A stretch of 64,000 nt of DNA, from assembly GCA_963573385.1 (NCBI GenBank), contig CAUYLG010026685.1, positions 1 through 64,000 of the forward strand. The letters run 5' to 3'. This DNA is from Cacajao melanocephalus (lineage: Eukaryota > Chordata > Mammalia > Primates > Pitheciidae). Positions 1-13,324 of this stretch are shown here, piece after piece (the stretch's first letter is position 1; each line of letters starts with the position of its first letter). The translations under genes and the position numbers were made by a program. The notes under the pieces are model-generated. The model was given only the letters and a program-made list of their open reading frames with translations. It made no database searches and was not told where the DNA came from.

Positions 1-402
1 ACTTAACAAATATTTACAGAACTCTCCACCCCAAATCCACAAAACATACATTTTTCTCAGTATCACATTATACCTATTTTAAAAGTGACCACATAATTGG
101 AAGTAAATCACTCCTCAGCAATTGCATAGCATTTCACAGGTGTAAGTAAAATACTGGTTGGCTGCTTGCTTGTTATTTTCATCCCTTATTCCTTCCTGTC
201 TCCATTGTTAAGCACAATTATTGGCATAAAAGAGGTTTTTAATATCCATTTTTAGACTGCATTTTAGCCTGGGCAATAGAACAAGAATCCCGTTCTCTCT
301 CCCTCTTTCTCTTCCTCTTGCTTTCTCTCTTACATTCTTTTTTTTCTTTCTTTCACTCTCACTTTCTTTCCTCTCTTTTTCTTTCTTTCAAAAAAAAAAA
401 AA
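1..402 (+). repeat. Chimeric retro-element, copy A (L1 piece + unknown segment + Alu end + pyrimidine tract + A-run)
   Basis: Bases 1-121 read as the endonuclease part of L1 ORF2, of a younger type than the L1M that follows. At about 122 the L1 match stops and an unknown segment runs to about 256. It is followed by an Alu 3'-end motif (gcctgggcaatagaacaaga, 268-287), a pyrimidine-only stretch of about 95 bases and an A-run at 390-402. Bases 45-390 recur in reverse complement at 51126-51452 with only about a dozen mismatches plus one 18-19-base insertion near 150-170. The composite therefore arose once and was copied. A poly(A) end and an L1 partner are the expected marks of L1-mediated retrotransposition. 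The unknown segment could be an exon of a transcript, or an old repeat that I do not recognise. Confidence 0.75.
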
Positions 403-4690
<4,288 letters not shown>

Positions 4691-5173
4691 ACTCTGTTCT
4701 ATTTTTGATTAGCCCTTCGGACCTTTTCTTTTTTTGTTTTTTCATAGAATCTTCAGACAATGGAAATGGGAAGTAAAAGGGACAGTAAAATCCCAGTCTC
4801 ACTGTGAGGAGTGACCCCATGGAGTGGCCATGTGGTGTTTTATTTATTTATTTTTATCTGTAAAAGAGACCTTTTATTAAAACAAGGAGCCTGAGGTAGA
4901 ACTCAGCAGAGTGGATTCAGCTGTGGGAAATGCAAATACATTGAAAACTCACAGCTTCAGCTCCTTCTAAACTCACACTGGCTGGACAGTGTAAGCTGTA
5001 TGCCCAGGTGAAAGCAGCTTTGGCTCTTGGTTGGGGGAGTGGGAGGGACCTTAGAGCATATTTCTCTGTGCATTTACTCAGCTTGTCAATCTCTGAATCG
5101 AGGCACCCAAGTCTCTTGAAAAACCTGAGAGGTTCTTCTTTTCAAGACAGGGGTGGCCAACCTGTATAACAGA
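4691..5173. other. No recognised gene or repeat
   Basis: Unique-looking sequence after the L1 3' end. It holds only a short tttatttattta stretch near 4840-4855. No coding frame or RNA gene is supported. Confidence 0.5.
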
Positions 5174-5340
5174 GAGTGAGTGCTGGACTTGGGTTAGAGT
5201 CCTAGCTCTGCCATTGGTGAATTGGGTAACCTTGGGAAATTCACAAGCCTCAGTTTTCTCATCTGCAAAATAGGAATAATACATTTGCAAAGTTGTCTAC
5301 AGATTGCCGCAGGAGATATATGTGAAAGTGCTTGACGATG
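5174..5340 (+). repeat. MIR (tRNA-derived SINE)
   Basis: Contains the MIR core in order: gggttagagtcctagctctgcc, a 'gtaaccttgggaaattcaca' equivalent of 'gtgaccttgggcaagtcac', and cctcagttttctcatctgca. This is an ancient mammalian SINE and is non-coding. Confidence 0.85.
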
Positions 5341-5504
5341 TTTGTTGGTTGCATTTGCATCTGAAATTTCTGGTAGAATCATTATTGTAACATCCCTAAA
5401 TAGCAAGTTCAAATGGGTATAAACCATTAATGTCCCTATACAGATGGCACATGCCAGAGTAGGATGTGAATAGTGACATGTGCACCACTTACAACAGTAA
5501 GAAT

Positions 5505-5645
5505 GTATTGCACACACACCATATAGCAGGCCCTTCTCACACATTCTCTCATTTAATCCTTGCAACAAACCTGTGAGGTAGGTCCTGTTAGTTTTCCTTT
5601 ATACAAATAAAGAAATTGAGACTCAAAGAGCTCAGATGATTTAAC
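5505..5645 (-). repeat. MIR, reverse orientation
   Basis: Reads as the reverse complement of the MIR 3' half: tctcatttaatccttgcaac, then ctgtgaggtaggtcctgtta, then aaagaaattgagactcaaag. It directly abuts the duplicated segment that begins at 5644. Confidence 0.85.
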
Positions 5646-5757
5646 TCCTCCCAGAGCTGGCTGGCTAGGACCAGGGAGCCAGTGAAGGATGCTTTGGGAT
5701 TCTAAGCCTGGTATGAAGCTGACCACTGTGATAGGGTTGATCTGAGTTCACCTTCCA
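5644..5757. repeat. Direct duplication, copy 1 of 2
   Basis: About 114 bases from actcctcccagagctggctg to gagttcaccttccatt recur at 6917-7031 in the same orientation at roughly 90% identity by eye. The unit does not match any repeat family I know. See copy 2 and the findings. Confidence 0.85.
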
Positions 5758-5817
5758 TTCTTCCATGCTACAGAGTAATGGATAGGAATTGCCAAGTGTT
5801 TGAACAGGAGGCAGAAG

Positions 5818-6033
5818 ACAGCAGTGGTTAAGTGCCTGGCCTGAGTGAATCCAAGGTCCAACGCACGATCTGTGTGACCTGGGGCAACATGCCCTTCTGC
5901 ATGTCAGTTGTCTCATATCTGAAAAGGCATAATAACAGTACTCACCTCAGTGGGTGTTACAAGGATAAAATGAGTCAATGTTCATAAGACAGAGAATATT
6001 ATCTGGCACTAGCACAGAATGTTAGCTGTTAAT
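5818..6033 (+). repeat. MIR, near full length
   Basis: Begins agcagtggttaagtgcctgg, then gatctgtgtgacctggggca, then gtctcatatctgaaaaggca and cacctcagtgggtgttacaa, ending agcacagaatgttagctgtt. All MIR landmarks appear in order. Confidence 0.88.
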
Positions 6034-6916
6034 AATTCACTATAAAAGAATGCAATTGTTAGTGAGTCATCAATCTAAAATGTTAGGTTGCTGAAATTGG
6101 CATAGTCTACCAGATGATACTTCTATGTTTGCTCACTAGCAGTTGATCTATATTGGGATTTGTTTTGGATCTTGACATATTTTATAACAACTTCCTAGGT
6201 CACCAAAAATTGCTTCATCCTCAGAGAATAGGCTAGTTACCCGCCTCTACGTAAAACGCTCTTCATGCCACCTCTGTAGAATCTGGAACCCAGAGAGTGC
6301 AAAGAACCTGCATTACATGAGACATAAAATGTATGACAAAGCTCAGACTGGAATCCAGGTCTCCATAAACCTAAGCCTATTTGAGAGGCAGGGGCCAGGT
6401 GTAGGACTGGGAGGGATCTGAGGATTGTCAGATTGCAGTGAGTTTCTTTCAGGATTTGGTGAAGACCATCAGACATTTTCCCAAGAGAGATGCATGATTT
6501 TTGTCTTGGTTCTTTGGCAGTCTGACAATAGGGAATCTTCTTCTCATGGCACTTCTGAGAATGTTTTCACACAAGGACAGAGATAGTAAATATCTTGCTG
6601 ATAGAGCAAAAGGGGGCAATTAATCCCTTTTGGCACATGTTCATTGATGAGAAAGGTGCTTTATAAATATTGCAACTGCACAGATGCATCATGGTATGCT
6701 GAGGGCTGGGTAATGTGAACAGAGCAAGGAGCTCCATCTTTGGGCTGCCACTGTTCCTCAGGGAGCCATGGAGGTAGAAAATGTTCTGTTTTGTTTCCCT
6801 ACCCAGGAATTCTGTTTCAACACACAAGGTTGCTGCCAACCTGCACCGTTCACTTTCTTTCCTTCTCTGGGCTTTGGCTCCTCTGCCTTGACCTGGGCCC
6901 AGTGACTTGGGCCCTG
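6034..6916. other. No recognised gene or repeat
   Basis: Low-copy DNA. Open frames on both strands (for example 6567-7031 minus, 154 codons) have no recognisable domain, and the minus one runs into the duplicated segment. I treat them as chance. Confidence 0.5.
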
Positions 6917-7031
6917 ACTCCTCCCAGAGCTGGCTGGCTAGCACCAGGGAGCCAGTGAAGGATGCTCTTAAATTCTGAGCCTGGGATGAAGCTGACCACC
7001 GTGATAGGGCTGCTCTGAGTTCACCTTCCAC
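6917..7031. repeat. Direct duplication, copy 2 of 2
   Basis: Matches 5644-5757, offset about 1273 bases, sharing ctcccagagctggctggcta, gagccagtgaaggatgct and tctgagttcaccttcca. The flanking sequence differs. Copy 1 is preceded by a MIR and copy 2 is not. Confidence 0.85.
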
Positions 7032-7214
7032 TTTATCTGCCAGAAGGTCAGTATCTTCTTGGTGTGACAGGCTAAGTATTTGGCAATGAAGGGATCACAG
7101 GTCCATGAAGGTGTGGTCTCCCCTGTGCCAGCTCTCTGGGCCTCCTGCAAGCTGGGCTCCATTTTCTAGCACCACACTGCTGCCTTCTCTAGGGAAGGAC
7201 CAGGAGAAAAGGCC

Positions 7215-7330
7215 TAGTCTTAGGGCCAGAGCATTTGGGTTCTAGCTCAGGTGCCACTGTGGACCCTGGGTGAATCTGAGCCTGCCCCTTCCCAGAGACT
7301 CAGCCACCCATCTGCAAAGCAAAGGGGGTG
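7215..7330 (+). repeat. Probable diverged MIR
   Basis: ttgggttctagctcaggtgc, ccctgggtgaatctgagcct and gactcagccacccatctgca follow MIR order but are strongly diverged. Confidence 0.5.
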
Positions 7331-7389
7331 GGGGCCACAACAGAGCCCCAACAATCCCAGAAAGTGAGAGCAGCAAAAAAGTCTTAGCA

Positions 7390-7520
7390 GTCATGGTACT
7401 TGTCATTCAAAGATGACGAAACTAAAGCTCAGAGAGGTTGAGAGACTTACCCAAGGTGATTCAGGGAATTAGTGGCTGAGTGGGACCTGGGCTCTGGGTT
7501 CTGTCTTGGCCTCCAGGTCA
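7390..7520 (-). repeat. MIR, reverse orientation
   Basis: gatgacgaaactaaagctca, gagaggttgagagacttacc and caaggtgattcagggaatta are the reverse complement of the MIR core. Confidence 0.8.
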
Positions 7521-8244
7521 ACCACAGCAGTCTGCACTGCCTCTAAGGTCTCTTCCCATTGGAAACACTGAGAACTCATGTGTCTGCTCTGCCCTGTGGG
7601 GGGGCCTTCCGTTGGAGCAGCGGCCTCCAGCTGACCTGGACAGGGCGACTTCTTAGGGGGAGTCACCTCCTCAGGAGCAACTCTCCAGGGCTGTCTTCAC
7701 TGTGCCCTGGAGGTAGACTGGCTGGGACTCAGTCATTCATATTAAACACTCCAGGCTTTACCCAGACCAGGGCTCGAGCCAAACAGGGAGTGGCTGTGGA
7801 TTTTTTCCACCTCCTTTCTCTTTGTATAAATACACCCACTTCAGCCAAGGCCTGCACGTTAGGCTTCTGAGGTTGGTTGGCTCCTCCTCTCAGCTTGCGT
7901 GCTCTCCTCCAGTCTGTCTCCTCTTGGTTGTGCCACCCCACCCCCACCCTGCCACCTTCTTGGGCTCCTCCTGCTCCACTGGGAGATGCAGGCAGGCTGT
8001 GCTGGCACCAGTTGGGGTCCCAAGGGGGCAGGGGCCCCAAGCAGGAACTTGGGTCCTAGGGCGGAGCTGAAACCACAGCTGCCTGAGCAGATATCACAGC
8101 AAAGAGAGCGGCATGGTGGGGCAGAGCCATAACTGCAGGGACTGGGCCACCTGAGTAACCTGGGGAAGCACGCGAGGCAGGCGGTCAGAGGCAATCTGGA
8201 TTCACAGGTAGCTCCACTCCATAGGAATATGTGGGGATGCCTCT
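7521..8244. other. GC-richer unique stretch with a TATA-like motif
   Basis: No repeat or known coding domain. A tataaata motif lies at 7825-7832, just after a T/C-rich stretch. It resembles a TATA box, but nothing downstream is recognisable as a gene. Overlapping open frames such as 7859-8305 (minus, 148 codons) reflect the GC-rich composition and have no recognisable domain. I cannot support a promoter call. Confidence 0.35.
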
Positions 8245-9051
8245 GTGTAGGGACGAAGGCTGTATCTACATGATATGAGGCTCTTTTAGTGGATGTGGGC
8301 TGCATCTACATGAAATCTGGCTCTCTAAAGACATACAGACAACATCCATGCAAGACAATACTTCCCAAGAAAAAGAGGGCTGTGTCTGCATTGGACAAAA
8401 CTGCAAAGAGATGCAGGCTGTGTCGATGTCAAGTCCAGCCCTGCAGGCAGATGCGGACTGCACGTACAGAGCCCAGATCTGCCACAAGAGGCAGACAGTA
8501 AAAGTAGAGAATAGCACCCAGCTAGGAGATGCGGGCAGCACCAACATGAGGACTGTGGCTCTTCCCAGTGATGCACACTGTCACTGTGTGGATCACAGCT
8601 CTGCAGAAAAATGATGGCAGTTCCCCGGAGGCAGACGTTGCATTAGTGGTGAATGTGGATCCCCCCATGGATCCATGTGGTGCACAGCTCTGAATGGTGC
8701 TGCTGGCTGGGTCAGCACCAAGTAAAATTTCATAAGGAGATGCAGGCATATCTGTGCAAAGAGGCTCAGTGGAGAGGGGCAGATGACATCTATACAAGAT
8801 GTCGGCAGGCTTCTGCAGGCCATGGCCACAGAGGAAGTGACTTTATACCCAGATACAAACTGTCTCTACAAGGAACACAGTTCAGTAAGCGGCTCAAGCC
8901 TCATCTACACAACACAGACTCCATAAGAGGACAGTTGACTGTGTCAACAGCTGCCTCGCAAGTGGCCATAAAGTGTGTCTATATGAGCCCAAACTCTGTG
9001 TGTCATCACAGGCTGTGTCTGCACAGAACCAAACCATGGATCCCCAGGATG

Positions 9052-9240
9052 AGGCAGCACGTTCCCAAGATGAAGCTGCACCTCCCCAAAATTAGACTAC
9101 ATCTACCCCAGATGAGGTTTTATCTGCCACCAAGAAGGCTGTGTGTGCATAGTAGGAGGCTATGTTTACTTAGGACGAGTTTGCATCTGCAGATAACCAG
9201 GCAGCATCTACACAGAACCACACAGCTTGTACACAAAATG
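9052..9240 (+). repeat. 21-bp tandem array, about nine units
   Basis: Successive 21-base units align without gaps: aagctgcacctccccaaaatt, agactacatctaccccagatg and aggttttatctgccaccaaga are three neighbours. Translated in the frame of the 8653-9594 open frame, each unit gives seven residues of the type RLHLPKM, an Arg/Lys, Leu and His pattern. The array sits inside the larger block and probably forms its half-unit. Confidence 0.75.
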
Positions 9241-9660
9241 AGGCTTCTCAAGGAACTTCCACCTGTCTCCGCACAGGACAAGCCCTTGTCTGTGGAAATG
9301 CATCTGGCCATCCTGTGGAGATACAGCCCACATCTACAGTGTGCATGGCTCCGGCAGGCAGCACCACCTGGTTCAGTACAGAAGGGCCCTCTGTGCCTAA
9401 TTACAACCAGGACAGGGATGAGCCAGGACTGCCAGTGGGTATGCAGCCTGTGTCTACATGGAGTTGAGCGCCACACTGGACCAGCATGGAGTGATGCTTT
9501 GCAAGTAGATTCCAACTGCCTGTTGAAGAACTGGGGCTCTACCTGTCAGTGTTGCCTGCCTCTACAGCCAGCACCCAGAGAAGTGGAGAACTAGCCACTG
9601 CAGGAGAAAACTGTTTGCACCTAACTGGGGATCTTTGCGGAGACTCACCATGCATCCATA

Positions 9661-9903
9661 CCAAGTGAAGCTCCTCAGGGAACTGCAGCCAGGTGAGTGA
9701 AACAGAAAGAGCTGCTGCAAGGGGTTGCTGGCTGCTTCCACTTGATCCAAGGACTAGATGCAGACTGAGCCTACACATTGACTGAGTACAGCAACTCAAG
9801 GAAACACAGCCTGGGCTGGCAAAGCAGAAGTAGATGATGCAAGAGTTTGCTGGCTGATTTCACCTAAAGCAGGGCACTAGCTGGAGGTTCAGCCCATGTC
9901 TAC
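9661..9903 (+). repeat. Two-copy tandem unit of about 122 bp
   Basis: 9661-9782 and 9783-9903 align along their length. Shared landmarks are ctcagggaactgcagcc against ctcaaggaaacacagcc, and ggttgctggctgcttccac against gtttgctggctgatttcac, both about 120-123 bases apart. A weaker third copy may precede at 9539-9660. Confidence 0.65.
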
Positions 9904-10374
9904 TTTGAGCCCAGCTAAGCAAAAAGCTGAATCTGGGCTTAGTGGGTCTCTACTGGGGCACAGGCTGTGTCTTCACGGAACAGAGGTCTATATGCACGAC
10001 CAGCCTGCCTCCATGCCCACCACTGTGCTGCTAGGAAACAACCCAACAAACCTCCCTGTGGGGATGCTGTCAGTGCCTCACTAGAGCAGAGTGCCAGGCG
10101 CAGGCACAGAATGCATCTACACGCAATGCAGCTGGGCCACTCTTGAGCCCTGCTCCTTGTACCCCCAGTCACAGGTAGCTAGAAGAGCACTGCCAGTGTG
10201 TGCAGCCTTGCCCAGTAACTGCGAGTTTGCCTTGCTCTCCTTCTCTCCACCATTGCCCACAGGGCTGTCTCCAAGGCACCTCACTGTTCCCAAGGTACTA
10301 TGCAGGTCCTCTCTGCTGGGTTTCAGAAGGCTGGCATTCCCAAATTTGGACAGATTCCCACATAGACACCAGTG

Positions 10375-10490
10375 TATAAAGCTGATTCTTTTGTGCAAAC
10401 CCATCCACAGGTCTTAATCTGTAAAAAGTCTTCCTAATAAATCTGAAAAACTGCCAGTGCCTGGTTCTGTTTCTTTCTGGTTGGGAGATT
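10375..10490 (+). promoter_or_regulatory. TATA-like motif and poly(A)-signal-like motif
   Basis: tataaag at 10375-10381 is followed by aataaa at 10436-10441 and then a T/G-rich stretch (ggttctgtttctttctggtt, about 10463-10482), the usual order of a poly(A) signal and its downstream element. The close pairing of the two motifs is typical of a retroviral-type LTR, but no TG..CA ends or known LTR could be assigned. It may equally be chance. Confidence 0.3.
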
Positions 10491-10879
10491 CTGGATTCAT
10501 AGCCATATGGAGAGGAGCTGACTGTGTGGGGCCTCAAATCCTGGGCAGCATCTCAACGGGGATGGGAAGGATGATGATGGCAGTGTTCCCAGGAGAAGGC
10601 ACTCCATGAAGCAAGGCCTGGGGACAGGACAGCATGGACTATTTGAGGGAAACAGCAAGGCATTTGTATTTTCTGGAATGTGGTTGGTTTCTGTCTCCTG
10701 GGCTCCCTCAGCATGTTGTATGTCGCTTCACTAGCATTTGTCTCCGTGGTTTCCATTGCCAGCCCCTCCTCTGTTGCTGCCCTCAGAGGCCAGATCTCTG
10801 CACAGGGTTGACCCAGTCCTCTCACTACACACTCCCCAGCAATCCCAGCAAGACCAAGTTTCAGGTGGGTAACATCTAC
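10491..10879. other. No recognised gene or repeat
   Basis: Unique-looking sequence. No coding domain is recognised on either strand. Confidence 0.45.
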
Positions 10880-11018
10880 CATGAATCATCTGCAATGATG
10901 GAAAAACTTCATATCTGCATGTGCGGTACAGCAGTCAGGAGCCATGTGATATCCATTGAGCTACTGCAGGTATAATTAGTGTGACTGAGGAGCTGAATTT
11001 TAAATTGTAATTAATTTA

Positions 11019-11186
11019 TGTTTCAAAATCTCTTTCCTTTTTAAACTTTTAAGTATTTATTTATTTAGAAACAAGCTCTCTCTCTCTGTTGCCCAGGCTG
11101 GCCTTGAACTGTTGGGCTCAGGCAATCCTCCTGCCTCAGCCTTCCAAGTAGCTGTGACTAAAGGCACAGGTCACTGCGCCCAGGTA
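11019..11186 (-). mobile_element. Free Alu left monomer (FLAM-like) with 15-bp target duplication
   Basis: 11063-11186 is the reverse complement of a single Alu-type left monomer (ctctgttgcccaggctggcc, ctcaggcaatcctcctgcct, tccaagtagctgtgac). A T-rich stretch at 11019-11062 is its decayed tail. The exact 15-base repeat attgtaattaattta flanks it at 11004-11018 and 11187-11201, which proves insertion by L1-type target-primed reverse transcription. There is no right monomer. Confidence 0.85.
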
Positions 11187-11215
11187 ATTGTAATTAATTT
11201 AAACTTCTGTCTTTT

Positions 11216-11377
11216 CTATGTTTAATTGCAAAATATATAGAACATAAAATTTGCCATTTTAATTATTTTTTAAGCTTAAAATTCAGTGGCATTAATTACG
11301 CCCAGGGTGTTGTGCAACCACCACCACTATTTCCAAAACTTTTCATCACCCCAAACAGAAACTTTGTACTCTGCTTT
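11216..11377 (-). mobile_element. L1M 3' UTR fragment
   Basis: The reverse complement resembles the L1 3' UTR also seen in plus orientation at 4530-4620: gttgtgcaaccaccaccact pairs with the 'ggttgtgcaactctg' region, and aattcagtggcattaattac with the stretch before it. Only the last 160 bases of an L1 are present. Confidence 0.75.
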
Positions 11378-11469
11378 TTTAAATTAAAATTAATTTAAAT
11401 TTAAATAGCAACGTGTCCAGTAGCCACCATATTAAGCAACACAAGTTTAGTAGCCAATAACCTTCAAAT

Positions 11470-11960
11470 CAGTATCTCCAGCCTAGACCCCTCTGCCCCC
11501 ACCCGGAGCCCCAGTCCTGGATACCCAACTCCCTAGTGGGCACCCTTCCACCTGAGTGCCCTACTGGCACCCAAAACTCCGTCTTTCCAAAATCAAACCC
11601 ATTGTCCCCACCCCTACATTCCTATACTGCTCGTTCTGGGTTTCCTGTCTTACAAAATAACACCACCAGCCACCCAATGGCCAGAGTCAGAAACCTATGA
11701 GTCATCTCAGATGCCTCCCATTTACTTTGCTTCCACAGCCAATTATTTTCAAGCTCTGCAGATTCTACCTCCTTCAAGTATCTCAACTTCACCCCATCTT
11801 CCCCTTCCCTATTGCCATTCCTCAGGCCTGGGTCCCTCCTCCACTCTATATGAACTTGACTTCGCCTCCTCCCATCCCTTCACCACCATGCCTCTGTCCC
11901 TCAACACTGGAGGACTGGCAGAGTAGCACGGTTTCGTTATTCAGGTGCTGCCCAACCTCC
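11470..11960 (+). mobile_element. L2 (LINE-2) fragment, internal region
   Basis: agtcagaaacctatgagtca, tcagatgcctcccatttact, gcagattctacctccttcaa and cttccctattgccattcctc correspond in order to a block of L2 that I recall as 'agaaacctgggagtcatcct ... cgattctacctcctaaatat ... ccactgccac'. It is diverged and non-coding. The short open frames here are relics. Confidence 0.6.
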
Positions 11961-12114
11961 TCCCTATCCCCAGTGCAAGAGCCCAGCTCTCTGGGAAGAC
12001 CAAGATCACATCAAGCTAGGGAAAACCAGAACAAAAAAGAGGAGGAGGTTATCCTGGCTTCTGGGAGAGACCCTCAGGGCAGCCAGGAAGCAGTGGGAGC
12101 AATCTCCCTACATG

Positions 12115-12245
12115 ACAAGCCCCACAGATGGGGATTCAAATCCTAAGTCTGCTGCTAAAAAGATGCCTCAGTTTCCTCATCTGTAGGATGGGTATAATTA
12201 TTTTCCTCCCTTTACTGTGCTGGGAGGATTAAAAGAAGCAATGGA
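12115..12245 (+). repeat. MIR
   Basis: gggattcaaatcctaagtct, gcctcagtttcctcatctgt, aggatgggtataattatttt and gggaggattaaaagaagcaa match MIR 3' landmarks. Confidence 0.82.
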
Positions 12246-13324
12246 GGGGGAGGGGTCTGCCATGTCAAAGGTACCAGGTCAGCTTCCTTAGGGGCAGAAG
12301 TTACTGGTCCCAGCTCACAGAGGAGGCAAGTGGATGGGGAATGTTATGGCAGCATCTTGGAGGTTATTCCAAGACACTATAGACTTGTCTGCTGGAGTTC
12401 AGAGAGGAGCAAATGCCCTCCTGGAAAAGTGGTCAGGTGAGATCACTTATAACTTCATTTCCAGAATTGCCTTGTCAAGCCCCCAGTGTTCCCTGGGCAA
12501 GGCCAGCTTGGCTGATGGGCAAGCCCTCCCAGTAGGGAGGTTTCTGTCTCTGGGCCTTTGTTACTCTGGATCCTGGGGAGTTGCAAGGGGAAGTGGGTGC
12601 CTGCTGACAGTGTGCTGCCTGCTGGGCCTTGGGTGTGCCCATATGGTGGCTGCTGAAGGACTGCTCCTTTCTCCCCATGCCTGGCGGTCATTCAGACACT
12701 AAGAAGGGGTGAAAATTTTACTTGGAAAGAAAGAGAGAAAGTCTGCTTTTGAGAAAGTGAGTCATCAGCACTAAAGGTCTAGCTGAACCTTCTGATAGCA
12801 GAGATAGCTTTTATTTTTTTTTCTTGTCAGTTAATGCTGTGGGCAGTGAGCATAGAGAGCATCACTTCTGCCTCGTTCAGTGAAAATTCAGCTATTCCCA
12901 AGGCCAGCTCTTCAGGGGGACTGCCCTTCCCTTTGGGGGTCACTGGACAGGACATACAATAGGCATTCATTCCTGGAGAGGGGGAGGCAGGACATGTGGC
13001 CTTCACTGAGATGGGATGCAGAGCCTCTCCCTGGCCAGGCTATAGGGGATCCTGTTTTGAAGACTCTGTCCTGGGCTAAAGTGAGCAGTAATCAAAAGTC
13101 ATACCTCAGCTCCAATTTTGCTCTTAGTCCCTGGGATCTAGGAGCTGAGACCTGAACTGAGACTCCCAGAAAACACCTGGGGCCTGGCAAGGTATTTCTG
13201 CAAATGGAGTTGTATGTGGCCTCGTTTGGCCACTTCCCCATGGGTCATGCAGCCAGGCAGCAGGGAGACATGACTAATGAACAAGCCCTAAATACAGGCT
13301 CCCGGGCTGGCCTGGCTTAGACAT
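12246..13324. other. No recognised gene; unique sequence
   Basis: The longest open frame (12334-12702 plus, 122 codons) has a Leu/Ala/Gly-rich second half but no recognisable domain and no supporting start or splice context. Nothing else is assigned. Confidence 0.45.

Larger units (their letters stand above)
8245..10140. repeat. Degenerate tandem-repeat (satellite-like) block
   Basis: A core resembling GGCTGTGTCTACATGRA recurs many times. At 8257, 8298, 8337, 8378, 8416, 8455, 8491, 8533 and 8575 it is spaced 36-42 bases. A similar spacing returns at about 8748-9010. From 9052 the period halves to 21 bases, and at 9661-9903 a longer unit of about 122 bases is present twice. Copies are strongly diverged, so this is an old, decayed array. 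It contains an open frame at 8653-9594 (plus, 313 codons) whose middle is a seven-residue repeat produced by the 21-base DNA repeat. There is no start context, domain or splice evidence for a protein. I do not recognise the family. Confidence 0.7.
10880..11465 (+). mobile_element. Old hAT-type DNA transposon, split by two insertions
   Basis: Three pieces join into one non-autonomous MER-type element: 10880-11018 (gcaatgatggaaaaacttca ... gtgactgaggagctgaattt), 11187-11215, and 11378-11465 (ttaatttaaatttaaatagc ... tagccaccatattaagcaac). The same family occurs intact at 20860-21068, which fixes the order. The gaps are a free Alu left monomer (11019-11186) and an L1 3' end (about 11216-11377). 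The family ends resemble 'tgtccaatag..'; I do not name it. Confidence 0.65.

Noticed and set aside
6567..7031. 154-codon minus-strand open frame
   Set aside because: No recognisable domain. Its first part lies in the duplicated segment, and the copy-1 frame does not preserve the same protein beyond about 20 residues.
7825..7832. tataaata as a gene promoter
   Set aside because: No recognisable gene, CpG island or first exon follows. A single TATA-like word is expected by chance.
7859..8305. 148-codon minus-strand open frame
   Set aside because: It lies in GC-rich DNA with several overlapping frames, shows low-complexity Ser/Cys/Pro content, and has no domain.
9052..9240. Regular short repeats, CRISPR-like at first sight
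   Set aside because: Units are adjacent 21-mers without spacers and strongly diverged, in a primate genome. A tandem array, not CRISPR.
12334..12702. 122-codon open frame as a possible gene
   Set aside because: No domain, no repeat identity, no splice or start context. Its length is within chance for this composition.
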